A stretch of 13,716 bases of DNA. Origin: Pseudomonadota bacterium (lineage in GTDB: Bacteria; Pseudomonadota; Alphaproteobacteria; Rhizobiales; Xanthobacteraceae). Numbering within the stretch: the first letter of the stretch is position 1; each line of letters starts with the position of its first letter. Under the pieces are notes generated by a model. The model ran no database searches, was not told the origin of the DNA, and saw only the letters and a list, made by a program, of their open reading frames with translations. The stretch spans positions 1 to 13,716 of the forward strand of contig JAEZFA010000226.1 in the NCBI GenBank assembly GCA_023417665.1, written 5' to 3'. Positions 12,343 to 13,716 of this stretch are shown one piece after another. The position numbers and the translations under genes are program-made.

Positions 12343-13716
12343 CTATTCAGCGGCGATCGGCGTATCGAGTTCAACGCCCACCGCTGCAGCGACTCCTTTT
12401 CCGTATTCAGGATCGGCTTTGTAGAAGTGCACGAGCTGACGCTTGATGATTTCCACCGGCACGCCGTCCATCGCAGCCTTGATGTTGTGAAACAGCTGCT
12501 GCTTCTGGTCCGCCGTCATGAGCCGGAAGAGATCGCCCGGCTGCCGATAATCGTCGTTGCCGTCGCGGTGATTGTAGCGGTCCGCATCACCCGAAATCTT
12601 CAGCGGCGGCTCGCGATATTGCTCCGCCTGCACCGGACCGCCGACCGTGTTCGGTTCGTAATAGGCATCCGGATTGGCGTGGCCAGCAAGCCGCATCGAG
12701 CCATCGGCATGATAGGTGTTCACCGCGGAGCGCGGCTTGTTCACCGGCAACTGGTGATGATTGATGCCGACGCGATAGCGATGCGCGTCCGCGTAGGAGA
12801 AGATGCGGGCCTGCAGCATCTTGTCGGGCGAGTGTCCGATACCCGGTACGATGTTGGAGGGCGCGAGTGCCGCCTGCTCGACTTCCGCGAAATAGTTTTC
12901 CGGGTTCTTGTTCAGTTCGAGCATGCCGACTTCGATCAGCGGATAGTCGCCATGCGGCCAGACTTTCGTGAGATCGAACGGGTTGTACCAGTGCTTGCCG
13001 GCGTCTTCTTCCGGCATGACCTGCACATAGAATTTCCAGCGCGGAAACTCCTTGCGCTCGATCGCTTCATAGAGATCGCGCTGGTGCGTTTCGCGGTCGT
13101 GCGCGATTTTCTCGCCGCCTTCCGCATTGGTCCAGTTCTTGATGCCCTGTTCGGTCTTGAAGTGGAATTTGACCCAGAAGCGCTCGTTCTTCGCATTGAT
13201 GAACGAGTAAGTATGCGAGCCGAAGCCGTCGATATGACGATAGGTCTGCGGCAGGCCGCGGTCCGACATCAGGATCGTGACCTGATGCAGGCTTTCCGGC
13301 GAGAGCGACCAGAAATCCCACATGGCAAGCGGCGAGCGCATGTTCGTGCGCGGGTGGCGCTTCTGCGTGTGGATGAAGTCGGGAAACTTCAGCGGGTCGC
13401 GGAGGAAGAACACCGGCGTGTTGTTGCCGACGATGTCCCAGTTGCCTTCGTCGGTATAGAAGCGCAGCGCAAAGCCGCGCACGTCGCGCTCGGCGTCGGC
13501 AGCACCGCGCTCACCGGCGACGGTCGAGAAGCGCAGGAAGGCTTCGGTTTTCTTGCCCGGCTGCAGCGCGCTCGCCTTGGTGTATTTCGAAATGTCCTTG
13601 GTGATCGTGAGCGTGCCGTAAGCACCGGAGCCCTTGGCGTGAACGGTCCGCTCCGGAATGCGCTCGCGATTCTGGTGCGCGAGTTTCTCGAGCAGGTGGA
13701 AGTCCTGCATCAGTAC
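12343..13716 (-). CDS. katA: Monofunctional haem catalase, 5' end beyond the window
   Basis: The enzyme splits hydrogen peroxide into water and oxygen. From the first Met inside the window (codon at 13710) 455 residues are visible, and the frame stays open to the edge. Small-subunit clade-3 catalases have about 25-35 more residues before the matching QDxxxLEKLAH segment, so this Met is internal and the true start lies outside. Numbered from it, the distal His24 is in TVHAKGSGAYG, the catalytic Asn is in VGNNTPVFFLRD (96-97), and the proximal haem ligand Tyr306 is in RIFSYADAHRYRVG. FWSLSPESLHQVTILMSDRG (133-152) is a family block. The C-terminus is short and lacks the extra flavodoxin-like domain of large-subunit catalases. 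A strong terminator follows. The promoter and any OxyR or iron control lie outside the window. Confidence 0.97.
   Translation of the reverse strand, partial: VLMQDFHLLEKLAHQNRERIPERTVHAKGSGAYGTLTITKDISKYTKASALQPGKKTEAFLRFSTVAGERGAADAERDVRGFALRFYTDEGNWDIVGNNTPVFFLRDPLKFPDFIHTQKRHPRTNMRSPLAMWDFWSLSPESLHQVTILMSDRGLPQTYRHIDGFGSHTYSFINAKNERFWVKFHFKTEQGIKNWTNAEGGEKIAHDRETHQRDLYEAIERKEFPRWKFYVQVMPEEDAGKHWYNPFDLTKVWPHGDYPLIEVGMLELNKNPENYFAEVEQAALAPSNIVPGIGHSPDKMLQARIFSYADAHRYRVGINHHQLPVNKPRSAVNTYHADGSMRLAGHANPDAYYEPNTVGGPVQAEQYREPPLKISGDADRYNHRDGNDDYRQPGDLFRLMTADQKQQLFHNIKAAMDGVPVEIIKRQLVHFYKADPEYGKGVAAAVGVELDTPIAAE

Noticed and set aside
1..13716. Mobile elements, CRISPR arrays, toxin-antitoxin or phage-defence genes
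   Set aside because: I found no transposase, integrase, spaced direct repeats or defence-type domains; all large genes are conserved chromosomal families.

Overview
The window is GC-rich, densely coding chromosomal DNA from an alphaproteobacterium, most likely order Hyphomicrobiales (Rhizobiales) near the Bradyrhizobium/Xanthobacter lineages. The pointers are the recF-gyrB pair, a Fur-family Irr regulator carrying a Cys-Pro haem motif, the fabA-fabB-fabI order beside irr, and a periplasmic SH3-like protein of a type common in that order. No mobile element, CRISPR array, prophage gene, tRNA or rRNA was seen, and no stretch over 300 bases lacks a gene. This is core chromosome rather than an accessory island.

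Layout. Positions 22-3846 (+): recF, then gyrB after a 228-bp spacer holding two inverted repeats. 3907-4740 (-): an exported metallo-beta-lactamase-fold protein with an altered metal motif, divergent from 4787-5590 (+), a MoeB/ThiF/HesA adenylyltransferase without the usual zinc cysteines. 5587-6990 (-): a two-gene unit of a D-2-hydroxyacid dehydrogenase followed by a VOC protein, whose stop codon overlaps that of the adenylyltransferase gene. 7180-7689 (+): an exported SH3-like protein. 7705-8229 (-): irr. 8461-11071 (+): fabA, fabB and fabI, the anaerobic-type unsaturated fatty acid branch plus enoyl reductase. 11114-11818 (-): a Crp/Fnr regulator. 11902-12132 (-): a small exported His/Tyr-rich protein. 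12343-13716 (-): katA, cut at its 5' end by the window edge.

Links between genes. FabA and FabB make and commit the cis-unsaturated acyl chain, and FabI reduces enoyl-ACP in each elongation cycle; together they form one compact operon. Irr is divergent from them across a 231-bp region with a good irr promoter. At the right end, a perfect TGTGA-N6-TCACA palindrome lies upstream of the small exported protein and one gene away from a Crp/Fnr regulator whose recognition helix keeps the E. coli CRP DNA-contact residues but whose C-helix lacks the residues that hold cAMP. A strong hairpin terminator between the small gene and the regulator argues that the regulator starts at 11818, not at the upstream in-frame ATG at 11890. 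This CRP-like module is the most interesting part of an otherwise conventional region.
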